The notes under the pieces were generated by a model that was not told the DNA's origin, searched no databases, and worked only from the letters and a program-made list of their open reading frames with translations. A DNA stretch of 64,000 nucleotides from Streptomyces sp. CNH099 (GTDB lineage: Bacteria; Actinomycetota; Actinomycetes; Streptomycetales; Streptomycetaceae): positions 1 to 64,000 of the forward strand of contig AZWL01000017.1 of the NCBI GenBank assembly GCA_000514715.1. Direction: 5' to 3'. A program made the translations under genes and the position numbers. Shown one piece after another: positions 23,811 through 32,265 of this stretch (position 1 is the stretch's first letter; the number at the start of each line of letters is the position of its first letter).

Positions 23811-24430
23811 GAGGGCCGGGGGCGCAGCCCCGGCGGGTCTGGGGGCGGAGCCCCGGTGGGGTCGAGGGGCGGAGGCCCCGGTGGGGTCGGAGGGCGGAGC
23901 CCTGGTGGGGTCAGGAGCCCTCGGTCGGGTCGAGGGCTGCAGCCCCGGTGGGGGTCTGGGGGCGGAGCCCCCGGGGGGTCTCGGGCGTGGCCCGGGAGCG
24001 TTGTCGGCTCCGGCCGGGAGCCCGGGGCGGAGCCCCGGGAGGGGGGCCGGGGGCGCAGCCCTCCGGGGGTCTGAGGGCGCAGCCTTCGAGGGCTTGAGGG
24101 CGGAGCCCCCGGAGGTCTCGGGCCACGCCCGGGAGCGTTGCCGGCTCCGGCCGGGGGTCCGGGGCGTGGCCCCGGGAGGGAGGCCGGGGGGCGCAGCCCT
24201 CCGGGGTCTGGGGGCGGAGCCCTCGGAGGGGTCTCGGGCCACGCCCGGGAGCGTTGTCGGCTCCCGCCGGGGGCCCGGGGCGTGGCCCCGGGAGGGGGCC
24301 GGGGGGCGCAGCCCTCCGGGGGTCTGGGGGCGGAGCCCTCGGAGGGGTCTCGGGCCACGCCCGGGAGCGTTGTCGGCTCCGGCCCGGGGCCCGGGGCGGA
24401 GCCCCGGGAGGGGGCCGGGGGCGGAGACCC
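23811..24430. repeat. Tandem hairpin-rich repeat array
   Basis: Four copies of a unit with TCTCGGGCCACGCCCGGGAG and GCGTTGTCGGCTCC begin at 23979, 24116, 24232 and 24348, so the period is 137, then 116, then 116 bases. Each unit holds several short hairpins of the type GGGGGCGGAGCCCCC. Bases 23811-23978 hold shorter degenerate units of about 23-25 bases, such as GGGCGGAGCCCCGGTGGGGT. All six frames are widely open here but no coding sequence is credible. The array separates two same-strand catabolic genes. Confidence 0.9.
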
Positions 24431-24435
24431 CGGGA

Positions 24436-25203
24436 TCACCCGGCCCCCGCGGAGGCGGCCAGCGCTTCCGTCTCCGTGACCGCCGCGCCGAAGCCGGCCA
24501 GCAGCGCGCCGTGCTGCATGGTCAGCACCAGCTGGTCCGCGCCGTGCGCCAGCGCGAACGCCTTCTCCGCCGCCGACCACGCCGGCAGCACCCACGGCTT
24601 CCCCGCCGCCCGCGCCGCGTCCGCGACAACCGCGAGGTCGGCGAAGTCCGCCTCGCCGCGCGCGTACGCGCCGCGCGACCGGCGCAGCGACAGGTCGCTG
24701 GGGCCGACGAACACGCCGTCGACCACCGGCAGTTCGAGGATCTTCTCGATCTCCTCCAGCGCACCGGCGTCCTCGATCATCGGGTAGACCCGCGTCCCGC
24801 GGTCCTGCCGGGCGATCCAGTCGTCGTCGATCCCGCCGTAGCCGGCCGTCCGGCCGCCCGCGAAGCTGCGGTCGCCCAGCGGCGGGAACTTGCCGTACGC
24901 GCAGACCTCGGCGGCGTGCGCCGCGCCGGCCACGTGCGGGACGACGACGGCCGTGGCACCGAAGTCCAGCGCCTGCTGGATCGGGCCGCGCTCCGGGCCG
25001 AGGACCTTGGCCAGCACGTCGAGGTCGAGCCGGCGCAGGAACGGGATGAAGCGCTCCAGGTCGGCGAGGTCGAAGGCGCCGTGCTCGATGTCGAGCACCA
25101 CGGCGCCGTACCCCGTGGCCGCCACGATCTCGGCGGTGGCGAAACTCGGGTCGGACAGCCAGGCGGCGTAGGCGCGGCGGCGGTCGGTCGTGCGCGGGGG
25201 CAT
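24436..25203 (-). CDS. HpcH/HpaI-family aldolase/citrate lyase-type protein
   Basis: A 255-residue class II (metal-dependent) aldolase-like TIM barrel. The family pattern is visible in VVLDIEHGAFDLADLERFI, TAVVVPHVAGAAHAAEV, PMIEDAGALEEIEKI and VFVGPSDLSLRRSRG. Members cleave 2-keto-4-hydroxy acids to pyruvate or a related keto acid and an aldehyde. The ATG at 25201-25203 has GAGGAGG upstream. It is divergent from a GntR regulator across 65 bases that contain a dyad and an element also found before the transporter operon. A role in a small catabolic pathway with the downstream amidase is likely. Confidence 0.88.
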   Translation of the reverse strand: MPPRTTDRRRAYAAWLSDPSFATAEIVAATGYGAVVLDIEHGAFDLADLERFIPFLRRLDLDVLAKVLGPERGPIQQALDFGATAVVVPHVAGAAHAAEVCAYGKFPPLGDRSFAGGRTAGYGGIDDDWIARQDRGTRVYPMIEDAGALEEIEKILELPVVDGVFVGPSDLSLRRSRGAYARGEADFADLAVVADAARAAGKPWVLPAWSAAEKAFALAHGADQLVLTMQHGALLAGFGAAVTETEALAASAGAG

Positions 25204-25220
25204 GAGCCTCCTCGGAAGTA

Positions 25221-25242
25221 GGTAGGTATACACTGCGTATAC
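25221..25242. promoter_or_regulatory. GntR operator in the divergent aldolase/gntR promoter
   Basis: GTATAC, 5 bases, GTATAC (25226-25231 and 25237-25242) makes a symmetric site typical of FCD-type GntR regulators. The part GGTAGGTATACAC at 25221-25233 recurs with one change at 32116-32128. The TATAC segments may also contribute to the -10 elements on both strands. Confidence 0.6.
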
Positions 25243-25268
25243 ATAGGTCGCGACAGGGAGCGGGGAGC

Positions 25269-25949
25269 GTGTCAGTGGACGAGAGCGGCGGCCGTGCGGT
25301 GACGGCGCGCGCGCGGGCGTACGAATGGGTCAGGGAGGCCGTCCTGCTGGGGCGGTATCCGGAGGGCTCGTTCCTGGAGGAGAAGGTCCTTTCCGAGGCG
25401 GCCGGGGTGTCGCGGACGCCCGTGCGCGAGGCGCTGCACCGGCTGGCCGCCGAGGGGTATCTCGACCTGCTGCCGCGGCGCGGTGCGCAGGTCCGCCGCG
25501 TCACCGTGGCCGAGATGGTCGAGACGTACGAGATGCGCCAGGTCCTGGAGGTCCACGGCTTCCGCACCCTGTGCGACAAGCGGCTGGAGATCCCCGCCCG
25601 GCAGGCCGAACTGCTCGCGCAGATGGGCGGGGCGGAGCTGCTGGCGCGCTGCCGCGCCGGCGACCGGGAGGCGATCGCCGAACACGGGAAGCTGGACTTC
25701 CTGTTCCACTTCGGCTTCGTCGAGGCCACCGGCAACACCGTGCTGACCGACCTGTTCCGCAGCCTCCGGCCGCGGCACCAGCGCATCGGGGTCTCGGCCA
25801 TAACGATCCGCCCCGAGCGGCTGCCGCTCATCATGCGCGAGCACACCGCGCTGCTCGACGCCCTCGGCGCGTACGACTTCGACACCGCGGCCCGGACGAT
25901 CCGCACCCACCTCAACCCCGACCAGACGGTGGTCGCGCACCTGCAGTGA
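25269..25949 (+). CDS. GntR-family transcriptional regulator (FCD type)
   Basis: A 226-residue regulator. An N-terminal winged helix (VREAVLLGRYPEGSFLEEKV, SRTPVREALHRLAAEGYL) precedes an FCD ligand domain with the metal-binding pattern (ETYEMRQVLE, KLDFLFHFGFVEATGN, MREHTALLDALGAYD). GTG at 25269 is the start, and GGGAGCGGGGAG lies just upstream. It probably represses the divergent aldolase gene and, through the shared element at 32116-32128, the transporter operon, until a pathway acid or sugar acid is present. Confidence 0.92.
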   Translation: MSVDESGGRAVTARARAYEWVREAVLLGRYPEGSFLEEKVLSEAAGVSRTPVREALHRLAAEGYLDLLPRRGAQVRRVTVAEMVETYEMRQVLEVHGFRTLCDKRLEIPARQAELLAQMGGAELLARCRAGDREAIAEHGKLDFLFHFGFVEATGNTVLTDLFRSLRPRHQRIGVSAITIRPERLPLIMREHTALLDALGAYDFDTAARTIRTHLNPDQTVVAHLQ

Positions 25950-25987
25950 CCGGCCGCGGCCGGAGGCGCCCCGCCCGCCGCCGGCCC

Positions 25988-27724
25988 TCACGCCGCCGCC
26001 ATCTCGCGCCACAGCCGGCGGCGTTCCGCCTGCTGGACCGGGTCCGGCACCGGCGCGGCGGCGACGAGCCGCCTGGTGTAGTCCGTCCGCGGACGGGCCA
26101 GCACCTCGCGCGCCGGACCGTGCTCCACCAGCCGCCCGTTCCGCAGCACCGCGACCTCGTGCGCCAGCAGCTCCACGACGCCGAGGTCGTGGCTGATGAA
26201 CAGGCACGCGAAGCCCATCCGGTCCTGCAGCTCCCGGAACAGCCGCAGCACGGTGGCCTGGACGGAGACGTCCAGCGCGGACGTCGGCTCGTCGGCGATC
26301 AGCAGCTCCGGCTCCAGCGCCAGCGCGCGGGCGATGCCGACGCGCTGGCGCTGGCCGCCGGACAGCTCGTGCGGGAACCGGCTCGCCCAGCGCGCCGGCA
26401 GCTCGACCTGCTCCAGCAGCTCGGCCACCCGGGCGTGCGCGGCGGTGCGGTCGGCGGCACGGTTGACCAGCAGCGGGGCGGCGATCGAGGCGCCGATCGA
26501 CCAGCGCGGGTTGAGCGAGGCGCCGGGGTCCTGGAAGACCATCGAGTACGTCGGCCGGAAGGCGCGCAGCCGGCGGCCGGACAGCCCGGTGACGTCGGTG
26601 CCGCAGACCTCGACGGATCCGCCGGTCGCCCGGGCCAGCCCGACGACGGCCCGGCCGATGGTCGACTTGCCGGAGCCGGACTCGCCGACCAGGCCCAGGA
26701 CTTCGCCCTTGCCGATCGTCAGGCTCACGCCGTGCACGGCCTTGAACCCCTTGCGGCCCAGCCGACCCGGGTACTCGACCTCCAGGTCCCGCACCCGCAG
26801 CGCCGCGCGCTTCTCCGCCGCCGCATCCGCCTCCGCCTGCGACTCCGCCGCCGGCACGGGGGCCGCCTCGCCCGGGAGTGGGGGCGTAGCCGGCGGGGGA
26901 GGCGGCTTGGGCACGGCGGCCAGCAGCCGGCGGGTGTACTCGTGCCGGGGCGCCGCGAACAGCCGCCCGACGGGCGCCTCCTCGACGACCTCGCCCTGCT
27001 TCATCACCACCACGCGGTCGGCGAGGTCGGCGACCACGCCCATGTCGTGGGTGATGATGAGCACCGCCGAGCCGAGGTCTTGCTGCAGGCCGCGCAGCAG
27101 GTCGAGGATCTCGGCCTGGACGGTGACGTCGAGCGCGGTGGTCGGCTCGTCGGCGATGATCACCTCGGGGTTTCCGGATATCGCCATGGCGATCATCGCC
27201 CGCTGCCGCTGGCCGCCGGAGAGCTGGTGCGGGTAGCTGTCGACGCGGCGCTCCGGCTCCGGGATGCCGACCTTCGTCAGCAGCTCGATCGCGCGGGCGC
27301 GGGCCCCGGCCCGGGAGACCTGCTCGTGGCAGCGGATGGCCTCGGCGATCTGCCGGCCGACGGTGTAGACGGGGTTGAGCGCCGTCATCGGCTCCTGGAA
27401 GATCATCGCGATCCGCTTGCCGCGGATGCTCCGCAGCGCCTCGTGGCCGAGGCCGAGCAGCTCGGTGTCGTGGAAGCGGATGCTGCCGCGGTGCCGGGCG
27501 CTGCCGGCGACCAGGCCGAGGACGGACATCGAGCTGACCGACTTGCCCGAGCCCGACTCGCCGACCAGCGCGACGACTTCGCCGCGGCCGACGGTGAAGC
27601 TGACGTCCCGTACGGCCGGGGTCCACTCGCCGGCGACGCGGAAGTCCACCGACAGCCGCTCGACGGTCAGCACGGGCCCGGCCGCGGCGGCCTTCTCCCC
27701 CGCCGCTTCCGCCGCGGTGCTCAC
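25988..27724 (-). CDS. ABC transporter ATP-binding protein, DppD-DppF fusion type
   Basis: A 578-residue protein with two full nucleotide-binding domains in one chain. The first has ALVGESGSGKS, LSGGQRQRAMIAMAI and VIIADEPTTALD. The second has GLVGESGSGKSTIG, LSGGQRQRVGIARAL and LLIADEPTSALD. A Pro/Ala-rich linker joins them and carries a short copy of a dispersed repeat (26874-26902). Such fusions drive oligopeptide or dipeptide-type importers. The GTG start overlaps the creatininase gene stop by four bases. It is the last gene of the operon read from 32052. Confidence 0.93.
   Translation of the reverse strand: MSTAAEAAGEKAAAAGPVLTVERLSVDFRVAGEWTPAVRDVSFTVGRGEVVALVGESGSGKSVSSMSVLGLVAGSARHRGSIRFHDTELLGLGHEALRSIRGKRIAMIFQEPMTALNPVYTVGRQIAEAIRCHEQVSRAGARARAIELLTKVGIPEPERRVDSYPHQLSGGQRQRAMIAMAISGNPEVIIADEPTTALDVTVQAEILDLLRGLQQDLGSAVLIITHDMGVVADLADRVVVMKQGEVVEEAPVGRLFAAPRHEYTRRLLAAVPKPPPPPATPPLPGEAAPVPAAESQAEADAAAEKRAALRVRDLEVEYPGRLGRKGFKAVHGVSLTIGKGEVLGLVGESGSGKSTIGRAVVGLARATGGSVEVCGTDVTGLSGRRLRAFRPTYSMVFQDPGASLNPRWSIGASIAAPLLVNRAADRTAAHARVAELLEQVELPARWASRFPHELSGGQRQRVGIARALALEPELLIADEPTSALDVSVQATVLRLFRELQDRMGFACLFISHDLGVVELLAHEVAVLRNGRLVEHGPAREVLARPRTDYTRRLVAAAPVPDPVQQAERRRLWREMAAA
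26874..26902. repeat. Short copy of a dispersed GC-rich repeat
   Basis: GGGGGCGTAGCCGGCGGGGG, flanked by GGGAGT and AGG, matches the core of the tracts at 14419-14470 and 16944-17007. It sits in the linker between the two ATPase domains. Confidence 0.4.
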
Positions 27725-28557
27725 CTCGGCACCGCCGCGGCCTCGGCGGGCGCCGCGCCCGCACGGGTGTTGCGGTCGTACTCCGCCAGGTACGCGGCGC
27801 AGAAGCCCAGGACCCGCTCGATCCACACCTTGCCGGTCTCGGCGCTGCCCAGGCTCACGTCACCGGTGCAGCCGGTGGCGCTGATCTCGGAGAAGTCCCA
27901 CAGCACCGTGCCGGGTACGGGCTGGCCGGGGATGGCCGCCTCGGTGTAACCGGCCGGCGTCCAGCCGGCCGGGGAGGCCAGCGTGCCCGGCTGCGCCAGC
28001 TCGCTCTGTACCTGCTCGGGGAACATCGCCAGCATCGCCGAGTGCTCCGGCTCGGCGCCGTGCCCGTAGGCGGTGGCCGGGTCCTCGTACACGTCGCGCA
28101 TGAGGGCGTAGCCGAGCTGCCAGGGGTAGAGGTGGCCGACGAGCACGCCGAGGTCGCGCCGGGCGTCGACGGCGGCGCCGGTCACCGGGCCGACGTTGCC
28201 GCCGTTGTTGTCGACGATGACGAGGCGCCGGAAGCCGGAGGCGACCAGCGCCTCGATGATCTCGTACGTGACGTTGCGCAGCGTCTCCTGGCTGAGGGAG
28301 AGGTTGCCGGCGAAGCCGCGGAAGACGCCGGAGTGGCCGTAGTTGAGGGCGGGCGCGACCCAGTGGCCGTGCTCGCGGGCCAGCCGGTCGGCGACCCACT
28401 CGGCGACGATGGAGTCCTCGTGGACCGGCAGGTGCGGCCCGTGCTGCTCGATGGCGCCGATGGGCAGCAGGACGACCGGGTCCTGCTCCGCCAGCTGCTT
28501 GACCTGCGTCCAGGACAGCTCGCCGAGACGGTGGGTGTCGGGCAGGGAGACGGCCAT
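27721..28557 (-). CDS. Creatininase-family amidohydrolase
   Basis: A 278-residue creatininase-superfamily protein. Metal ligands lie in IGAIEQHGPHLPVHEDS and HGAEPEHSAML. The glycine-rich GHSGVFRGFAGNLSLS and VDNNGGNVGP are further family marks. Relatives open creatinine or other cyclic amides, or hydrolyse formamido compounds in cofactor pathways. It lies inside a peptide-type ABC transporter operon: its stop overlaps the ATPase start, and it follows the second permease gene. It therefore probably acts on the imported compound. The exact substrate cannot be told. Confidence 0.88.
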   Translation of the reverse strand: MAVSLPDTHRLGELSWTQVKQLAEQDPVVLLPIGAIEQHGPHLPVHEDSIVAEWVADRLAREHGHWVAPALNYGHSGVFRGFAGNLSLSQETLRNVTYEIIEALVASGFRRLVIVDNNGGNVGPVTGAAVDARRDLGVLVGHLYPWQLGYALMRDVYEDPATAYGHGAEPEHSAMLAMFPEQVQSELAQPGTLASPAGWTPAGYTEAAIPGQPVPGTVLWDFSEISATGCTGDVSLGSAETGKVWIERVLGFCAAYLAEYDRNTRAGAAPAEAAAVPR

Positions 28558-28629
28558 GGGGTTCGGTTTCCTTTCGCTGCGGTGCGGTGGTGCGGTGGTG
28601 CGGTGGTGCTGGAGCGCGTGGATGGGGAC

Positions 28630-29520
28630 TCAGGAGTCGGTGCCGCTGCGGCGCGGGTCGAGCAGGTCGCGCAGGCCGTCGCCGAAGACGTTCAGCGCCA
28701 GCACGATGAGGACGATCAGCACCGACGGGTAGATCAGCAGCGTGGGCTGGACCTCCAGGAAGTCGCGGCCCGAGCCGACCATCGTGCCGAGCGACGGCAG
28801 CGGCGGCTGGGCGCCGAGGCCGAGGAAGCTCAGCCCCGCCTCCAGCTGGATCGCGAAGCTCACCGACAGGCTGAGCTGCACGATCACCGGCGCGGCGACG
28901 TTCGGCAGGATCGTGCGCAGCAGGATGGTGCTGCGCCGGGTGCCCATGATCTCGGCGGCCTCGACGTACTCGACGCCGCGGATCGCCAGCACCTGGCTGT
29001 AGACGATCCTGGTGAACCGCGGGATGTAGAGCACGCCGATGACCAGCACGACGTTGACCAGCTCCGGCCCCATCGCGGCCACCACGGCGATGGCCAGCAC
29101 GATCGGCGGGAAGCTGAGCAGGATGTCGATCCCGCGCATGATGACGCCCGACGCCCAGCGTCCGCCGTACCCGGCGACCAGGCCGAGCGCCGTGCCGATC
29201 GCGCCCGCGATGAGGACCGCGGACAGCGCGACCGCGAGCGACGTACGCAGCCCGATGAGCAGCCGGGACAGCACGTCGCGCCCGTAGTCGTCGACGCCCA
29301 GCGCGCCGCCCTGGGTGAGCGGGGTGCCGGCGATGTCGCGGTAGTCGTGCGGCGCGATCAGCGGGGCGAACAGCGCGGCGGCGCCGACCAGCAGCAGGAA
29401 GCCGCCCGCGAGCGACGTACGGCGGTTGCTCGCCAGCCCGCGCAGCAGGTGGCGGGCGCCGCGGCGGGCCGGGGCGGCGGCGGGCGGGTCTTCCCGGGCG
29501 GTGAGTTCGGCGGTCGACAT
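28630..29520 (-). CDS. ABC transporter permease, DppC/OppC type
   Basis: A 296-residue inner membrane permease. It has a soluble N-terminus, a first membrane helix near residues 32-52 (LAGGFLLLVGAAALFAPLIA) and the DppC-type motif HDYRDIAGTPLTQGGALGVDDYGRDVLSRLL. Five further helices follow, with the EAA loop at EYVEAAEIMGTRRSTILLR. It pairs with the upstream DppB-like permease, one base away, and with the fused ATPase. It forms half of the pore for a small peptide-like or amide solute. Confidence 0.93.
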   Translation of the reverse strand: MSTAELTAREDPPAAAPARRGARHLLRGLASNRRTSLAGGFLLLVGAAALFAPLIAPHDYRDIAGTPLTQGGALGVDDYGRDVLSRLLIGLRTSLAVALSAVLIAGAIGTALGLVAGYGGRWASGVIMRGIDILLSFPPIVLAIAVVAAMGPELVNVVLVIGVLYIPRFTRIVYSQVLAIRGVEYVEAAEIMGTRRSTILLRTILPNVAAPVIVQLSLSVSFAIQLEAGLSFLGLGAQPPLPSLGTMVGSGRDFLEVQPTLLIYPSVLIVLIVLALNVFGDGLRDLLDPRRSGTDS

Positions 29521-29521
29521 G

Positions 29522-30466
29522 TCAGGCTTCCTCCGCCCGCGGGTCGAGGGCTCGTACGACCAGGTCGCCGACGAGGTTGACGAGGATGACGATGGCCGCG
29601 ACGGCGAGGACGACGGCCTGGATGACGGGGTAGTCGCGCTGCCCGACGGCGCTCATCAGCAGCGAACTCATCCCGGGCCAGCCGAAGATCGTCTCCACCA
29701 GGACGGTGCTGCCGATCAGCGTGGTCAGCTCGACCGTCGTCGCGGACGCCACCGGCAGCAGCGCGGTGCGCAGCGCGTGGTCCCTGATCACCCGCTGCTC
29801 GGCGAGGCCCTTGGAGCGGGCGGTGCGCACGTGGTCCGCGGAGAGCGTCTCCAGCATCGCCGAGCGCGTCATGCGCGTGATGACCGCGCACGAGGCGGCG
29901 GTGAGCGTGACCACCGGCAGCACGAGGATCTGCAGATGGGTCACCGGATCCTCCCAGGGCGTGGTGAACCGCTGCGGCGGCAGCACCGGCACGAGGAACG
30001 CGAACACCATCAGCAGCAGCGTCCCGATGACGAACACCGGCAGCGAGATCCCGAAGATCGAGCCGGCGACGAGCGCGTGGTCGGCGGGCTTGTCGGCGCG
30101 GGTGGCCGCCACCCGGCCGAGCAGCACGCCCAGCGTGACCGCGATGAGCAGCGAGACCAGCACCAGCTCCAGGGAGTTGCCCAGCCGGTCCGGCAGGTCC
30201 TGCATCACCGGCCGGCTGCTGATCAGCGAGGTGCCGAGGTCGCCCTGGAAGAGCCGGCCCCAGAAGCCGAAGTACTGGCTGACGAACGAGTCGTCGAGGT
30301 GCATCGTCTCGCGGGTCTGCGCGACCTGCTCCTCGGTGGCGCCCTCGCCGAGCGCGGCGCGCGCCGGGTCGCCGGGGATGAGGCGGACGAGGAGGAACAC
30401 GATGCTGCCGACGGCGAAGAGCTGCAGCGCCGCCTGCGCGAGCCTGGTGAGGAGGAACCGTCTCAT
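29522..30466 (-). CDS. ABC transporter permease, DppB/OppB type
   Basis: A 314-residue permease. The start MRRFLLTRLAQAALQLFAVG is a typical DppB N-terminus. The periplasmic loop holds IPGDPARAALGEGATEEQV and the EAA loop is near DHVRTARSKGLAEQRVIRDH. Six membrane helices are expected. Its ATG overlaps the stop of the binding-protein gene by four bases and it ends one base before the DppC-like gene, so the operon is tightly coupled. Confidence 0.93.
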   Translation of the reverse strand: MRRFLLTRLAQAALQLFAVGSIVFLLVRLIPGDPARAALGEGATEEQVAQTRETMHLDDSFVSQYFGFWGRLFQGDLGTSLISSRPVMQDLPDRLGNSLELVLVSLLIAVTLGVLLGRVAATRADKPADHALVAGSIFGISLPVFVIGTLLLMVFAFLVPVLPPQRFTTPWEDPVTHLQILVLPVVTLTAASCAVITRMTRSAMLETLSADHVRTARSKGLAEQRVIRDHALRTALLPVASATTVELTTLIGSTVLVETIFGWPGMSSLLMSAVGQRDYPVIQAVVLAVAAIVILVNLVGDLVVRALDPRAEEA

Positions 30467-32052
30467 GTCTTGTCCATCCAGATGCGGCGCAGGGTCACCC
30501 CGGTCCACGAGCCCTTGGGCGGGTGCCGGTAGCCCTTGACGTAGTCGTAGTGCGCCTCGCCCTGCTGGCGGCGTACGGTCCAGGTCATCGGCACCAGCTC
30601 CAGCGCCCGCCGCTCGACGTCCCGGTAGATCTCCTCGCGCAGCGCGCGGTCGCGGGTGCGGCGGCCCTCGGCGAGGAGCCGGTCGAGCCGCTCGTCCTTG
30701 AAGTCGGTGTTCCGGGTGAACGTGCCGGAGCTGCCGAGGAAGTCGCTGAGGGAGGCGGGGTCGCCGAACTTCGGCGCCGTGCCCCAGGAGTGCACGGGGT
30801 ACGACCGGGCCTCGACGCTGGCCCGGAACGTCAGCCACTCCTGCTGGGTGAGCCGCACGTCCACCCCGGCCTCGCGGATGCCCGGCAGCATCGCCTGCGC
30901 GGGGCGGGCGATGACCGAGTACGTGCTGGTGGTGACGACCGGCAGCGTCAGCCCCTCCTGCCCGGCCTTCCTGAGCAGGAAGCGGGCCTGCTCCGGGTCG
31001 TGGGCCAGGGTGCCGTCGAGGCTGCCGGAGTAGCGGGCGAAGGCCGGCGGCATCAGCGCCCCGTCGATCGGCTCGCCGTGCCCGAGGAGCGCGGTCTCCA
31101 GCACGGAGCGGCGGTCGACGGCCAGCGCGACGGCCCTGCGGACGCGGACGTCGTCGAACGGCGGCTTGCTGGTGACGAAGCCGACGAAGCCGAAGCCGAA
31201 GCTGCGGTCGGAGGCGAAGCGCAGCCGCGGGTTCTCGGTGATGACGTCGACGTGGGTGGCGGGGACGTAGCCGATCATGTCGACGGTGGCGGTGCGCAGG
31301 GCCGTGACGCGGGCGTAGTCGTCGCTCATCGGCTGGAAGACGATCGCGTTGAGATACGGCAGCTCGGGCTCGAAGTAGTCCTCGAAGCGCTCGTAGGTGG
31401 TGCTCACCCCGGGGACGCGCGCCACGAACCGGAACGGTCCGGTGCCCATCACCTTCGTCTTGGGATCGGCGCCGGACTCGATCCAGCGCTGGGAGACGAT
31501 GTTCGCGGTGGGGTTGGCCAGGACGAAGGGGATGGTGGAGTCCGGCTGCTTCAGGTGGAAGAGGACGGTGGCGCCGTCGGCGGCCTCGACCTCCTCGACC
31601 AGGTCGAGGAGCGGGCCGGTGGTCGCGGCGGTCTTCTCGTCCCGCATGCGCCGGAAGGAGAACGCGACGTCCTTCGCGGTCAGCCGCGAGCCGTCGTGGA
31701 AGCGGACCCCGGGGCGCAGCCTGACCTCGTACGTCGTGTCGTCGGCCCAGCCGAACTCGGCGGCGAGGTCGCCGATGATCTCACCGTCGCCGTCGTACTG
31801 GAGCAGCGCGTTGTAGGTCAGCTGCCGCAGCAGGTCCGACGCCGCGCCGGTGGTGACGTGCGGATCGAGGTTGGCCGGGTCCGTGGAGAGGCCGAAGTGC
31901 AGCACCCCGCCCCGGCTGGGCCTGCCGGGCCGGGGCGTCACCTCCTCCATGGACGACGGCACGTTGACCGGGCTGCCGCACGCGGCCAGCGCCGCGCTGC
32001 CCAGCGCGCCACCGCCTGCCGCGAGCAGGTGGCGCCTGCTGATTGGTGCCAT
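30463..32052 (-). CDS. ABC transporter substrate-binding lipoprotein (family 5, peptide type)
   Basis: A 529-residue extracellular solute-binding protein. The N-terminus SRRHLLAAGGGALGSAALAA followed by Cys reads as a twin-arginine signal with a lipobox, so it is an exported lipoprotein. Family marks are LSTDPANLDPHVTTGAASDL, YEVRLRPGVRFHDGSRLTAKD, VAFSFRRMRD and VRRAVALAVDRRSVLE. It is the first gene of the operon and delivers substrate to the two permeases. The ATG at 32052 fits the GGAG six bases upstream better than the ATG at 32058. A GntR-type site lies about 70 bases upstream. Confidence 0.93.
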   Translation of the reverse strand: MAPISRRHLLAAGGGALGSAALAACGSPVNVPSSMEEVTPRPGRPSRGGVLHFGLSTDPANLDPHVTTGAASDLLRQLTYNALLQYDGDGEIIGDLAAEFGWADDTTYEVRLRPGVRFHDGSRLTAKDVAFSFRRMRDEKTAATTGPLLDLVEEVEAADGATVLFHLKQPDSTIPFVLANPTANIVSQRWIESGADPKTKVMGTGPFRFVARVPGVSTTYERFEDYFEPELPYLNAIVFQPMSDDYARVTALRTATVDMIGYVPATHVDVITENPRLRFASDRSFGFGFVGFVTSKPPFDDVRVRRAVALAVDRRSVLETALLGHGEPIDGALMPPAFARYSGSLDGTLAHDPEQARFLLRKAGQEGLTLPVVTTSTYSVIARPAQAMLPGIREAGVDVRLTQQEWLTFRASVEARSYPVHSWGTAPKFGDPASLSDFLGSSGTFTRNTDFKDERLDRLLAEGRRTRDRALREEIYRDVERRALELVPMTWTVRRQQGEAHYDYVKGYRHPPKGSWTGVTLRRIWMDKT

Positions 32053-32115
32053 TGACATCTCCACACATCGGGGCCAGGGGACGAGCCGTACCGGCGGTGG
32101 ATCCACCGTGCATGT

Positions 32116-32137
32116 GGCAGGTATACACGGGGTCCAC
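32116..32137. promoter_or_regulatory. Second GntR-type site upstream of the transporter operon
   Basis: GGCAGGTATACAC (32116-32128) differs by one base from GGTAGGTATACAC before the aldolase gene, in the same orientation to the downstream gene. The half-sites GTATAC and GTCCAC are five bases apart, so the second half is degenerate. Control by the GntR protein at 25269-25949 is likely. Confidence 0.5.
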
Positions 32138-32265
32138 ATGAGGGTCAACGGGTGTGCAGCGCCTGATTGGCTCACGGAAGCCGTGGTCAGGACGGTGCGA
32201 GCGGCGGCGGGTAGATTCAGTGGTGCGGACATGCCAGGACTTGCGGGCTGGAGGGGGCGGTCTCG

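Noticed and set aside
23811..24430. CRISPR-like regular repeats
   Set aside because: The units are 116-137 bases, repeat along their whole length and have no unique spacers or cas genes nearby.
23537..25915. Long minus-strand frame through the repeat array and the gntR gene
   Set aside because: The repeats keep all frames open and the translation is low complexity; the real genes in the region have motifs, starts and ribosome sites in other frames.
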